Of a stretch of DNA of 64,000 nt, positions 63,223-64,000 are shown piece after piece. Position 1 is the stretch's first letter. Every line of letters starts with the position of its first letter. Made by a program: the position numbers and the translations under genes. Below the pieces are notes generated by a model that was given only the letters and a program-made list of their open reading frames with translations, was not told where the DNA came from and did no database searches. Source of the DNA: Desulfurococcaceae archaeon MEX13E-LK6-19 (GTDB taxonomy: Archaea; Thermoproteota; Thermoprotei_A; Sulfolobales; Desulfurococcaceae); assembly GCA_029637525.1 (NCBI GenBank), contig CP072660.1:1141612-1205611 (forward strand), written 5' to 3'.

Positions 63223-64000
63223 ACCACAAGCCTTCATCCCGGGGAGAAAATTCCCCGACATAAGTATAACCGGGAGAGCTTGTGCTCTCGGTTGCGACTA
63301 TTGTAGAGGACACTACCTCCATGGCATGGAGTATGCTACCAGCCCGAAAGAACTCTACGACACGATAAGATACCTTGTCAAGAAGGGTGCACGTGGAGTA
63401 CTCGTATCAGGAGGATTCACTCGGGAAGGCAGACTACCAATAGAGCCATTTATTCCAGTACTGAAGCAAGCTAAGAAGGATTTCGACCTAGTCATAAGTG
63501 TTCACACGGGTGTTATCGATAAAGAACTTGCGTCTAGGCTTCGTGAAGCAGGCGTCGATATAGTAGACTACGAGCTCGTACTAGACCCCATTGTCGTCAA
63601 GAAGGTGAAGCACTTGGATAAATCACCCGAAGACTATATCAGAGGGTACGATACGCTTGTTAAACATGGTCCACCATACATAGCACCCCATGTACCCATA
63701 GGATTCAACTACGGTAGAATACTCTATGAGAAACAAGTAATCGATATTCTGAGAGACTACAAGCCATATATTGCAATATTCCTCGTATTCATACCAACAA
63801 AAGGCACCCCAATGGAGAACGTTAAGCCGCCTGAGGTAAACGATATCCTCGACATAATCAAGTACTCTAGGAGGGTTCTTGGAGAAAAAACGATTCTATC
63901 AATGGGATGTATGAGGCCATGGAGTATGAAGTTCTTGCTTGATAAGATGTTGGTTGAACAAGAGCTTGTAGACAGAATAGTCAATCCTCCAGTAAAAATA
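63215..64000 (+). CDS. Radical SAM protein, probable second lipoyl synthase component, partial (cut by window end)
   Basis: The reading frame from GTG at 63215 is open for 262 codons to the last base of the window. It has the radical SAM motif GRACALGCDYCRGHYL (C23, C27, C30), then GARGVLVSGGFTREGRLPIEPF (a GGE-like SAM motif) and later PHVPIGFNYGRI and LSMGCMRPWSM. It overlaps the end of the previous gene by eight bases, so it is coupled to it. The pair matches the LipS1/LipS2 arrangement. The C-terminus and any further iron-sulfur ligands lie outside the window. Confidence 0.75.
   Translation, partial: MAKPQAFIPGRKFPDISITGRACALGCDYCRGHYLHGMEYATSPKELYDTIRYLVKKGARGVLVSGGFTREGRLPIEPFIPVLKQAKKDFDLVISVHTGVIDKELASRLREAGVDIVDYELVLDPIVVKKVKHLDKSPEDYIRGYDTLVKHGPPYIAPHVPIGFNYGRILYEKQVIDILRDYKPYIAIFLVFIPTKGTPMENVKPPEVNDILDIIKYSRRVLGEKTILSMGCMRPWSMKFLLDKMLVEQELVDRIVNPPVKI

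Overview
This window reads as a chromosomal segment of a hyperthermophilic crenarchaeon, probably of the Desulfurococcales. That assignment is inference: no rRNA or tRNA gene is present. The support is an AT-rich genome with frequent AGA/AGG and ATA codons, archaeal TATA-type promoters, Shine-Dalgarno motifs of the GGTGA/GGGTGG type, frequent TTG and GTG starts, and archaeal families such as Tfx, HerA/NurA, split lipoate ligase, archaeal Hsp20 and an NSUN-type RNA methyltransferase with a NusB domain. Genes are densely packed, often with ATGA overlaps. No CRISPR array, insertion sequence, prophage, rRNA or tRNA was seen.

Layout. (1) 1-9.1 kb: two divergently arranged molybdenum hydroxylase (xanthine dehydrogenase/CO dehydrogenase family) operons. 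Between them lie a dihydroorotase/allantoinase-type amidohydrolase, a YkgJ-type Cys-cluster protein and an unknown protein. (2) 9.2-18.7 kb: a membrane and transport block with an MFS-like carrier, a sodium:solute symporter with a DUF3311 partner, an ABC-2 exporter, an SLC13/ArsB-like carrier and a TDT/SLAC1 carrier. (3) 18.7-27.6 kb: MgtE, two bacterial-PH-domain membrane proteins, a HerA-NurA pair behind an Hsp20 gene, and MoeA. (4) 27.8-31.5 kb: a thiamine-type ABC importer in the order binding protein, fused permease, ATPase. (5) 31.6-38.1 kb: an RNA m5C methyltransferase, a surface GH114-like protein, DUF4258, a metallo-beta-lactamase-fold hydrolase, an Mth938-domain protein, a decayed membrane-protein gene and a DUF364 protein. 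(6) 38.2-44.4 kb: a NitT/TauT-type ABC importer, a divergent Tfx regulator, MoaC, a wrecked DUF2283/DUF4258 module, a clan GH-A glycosidase and MoaA. (7) 44.5-55.7 kb: glycerophosphodiesterase, MFS carriers, a giant MMPL/RND protein with a PadR regulator, an AIM24/TIGR00266 protein and small surface proteins. (8) 55.7-64 kb: a GC-rich structured RNA candidate, split lipoate ligase (LplB, LplA), two large secreted proteins (GH114-like and metallophosphoesterase) and two overlapping radical SAM genes, the second cut by the window edge.

Two pathways tie the region together. The first is molybdenum (or tungsten) pterin cofactor: MoaA, MoaC and MoeA make the cofactor, two hydroxylase sets can use it, and a Tfx regulator sits beside an ABC importer of unknown substrate. 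The second is de novo lipoylation of the archaeal type: sLplA/LplB attach octanoate or lipoate, and the radical SAM pair fits LipS1/LipS2, which insert sulfur. The target lipoyl-domain proteins are not in the window.

The least explained signals are the independently promoted RNA candidate near 55.8 kb, a leader hairpin that buries the ribosome-binding site and start of an MFS gene near 52.74 kb, perfect inverted repeats at two promoters, the decayed DUF2283/DUF4258 module, and the repeated helical units in the giant MMPL loop.
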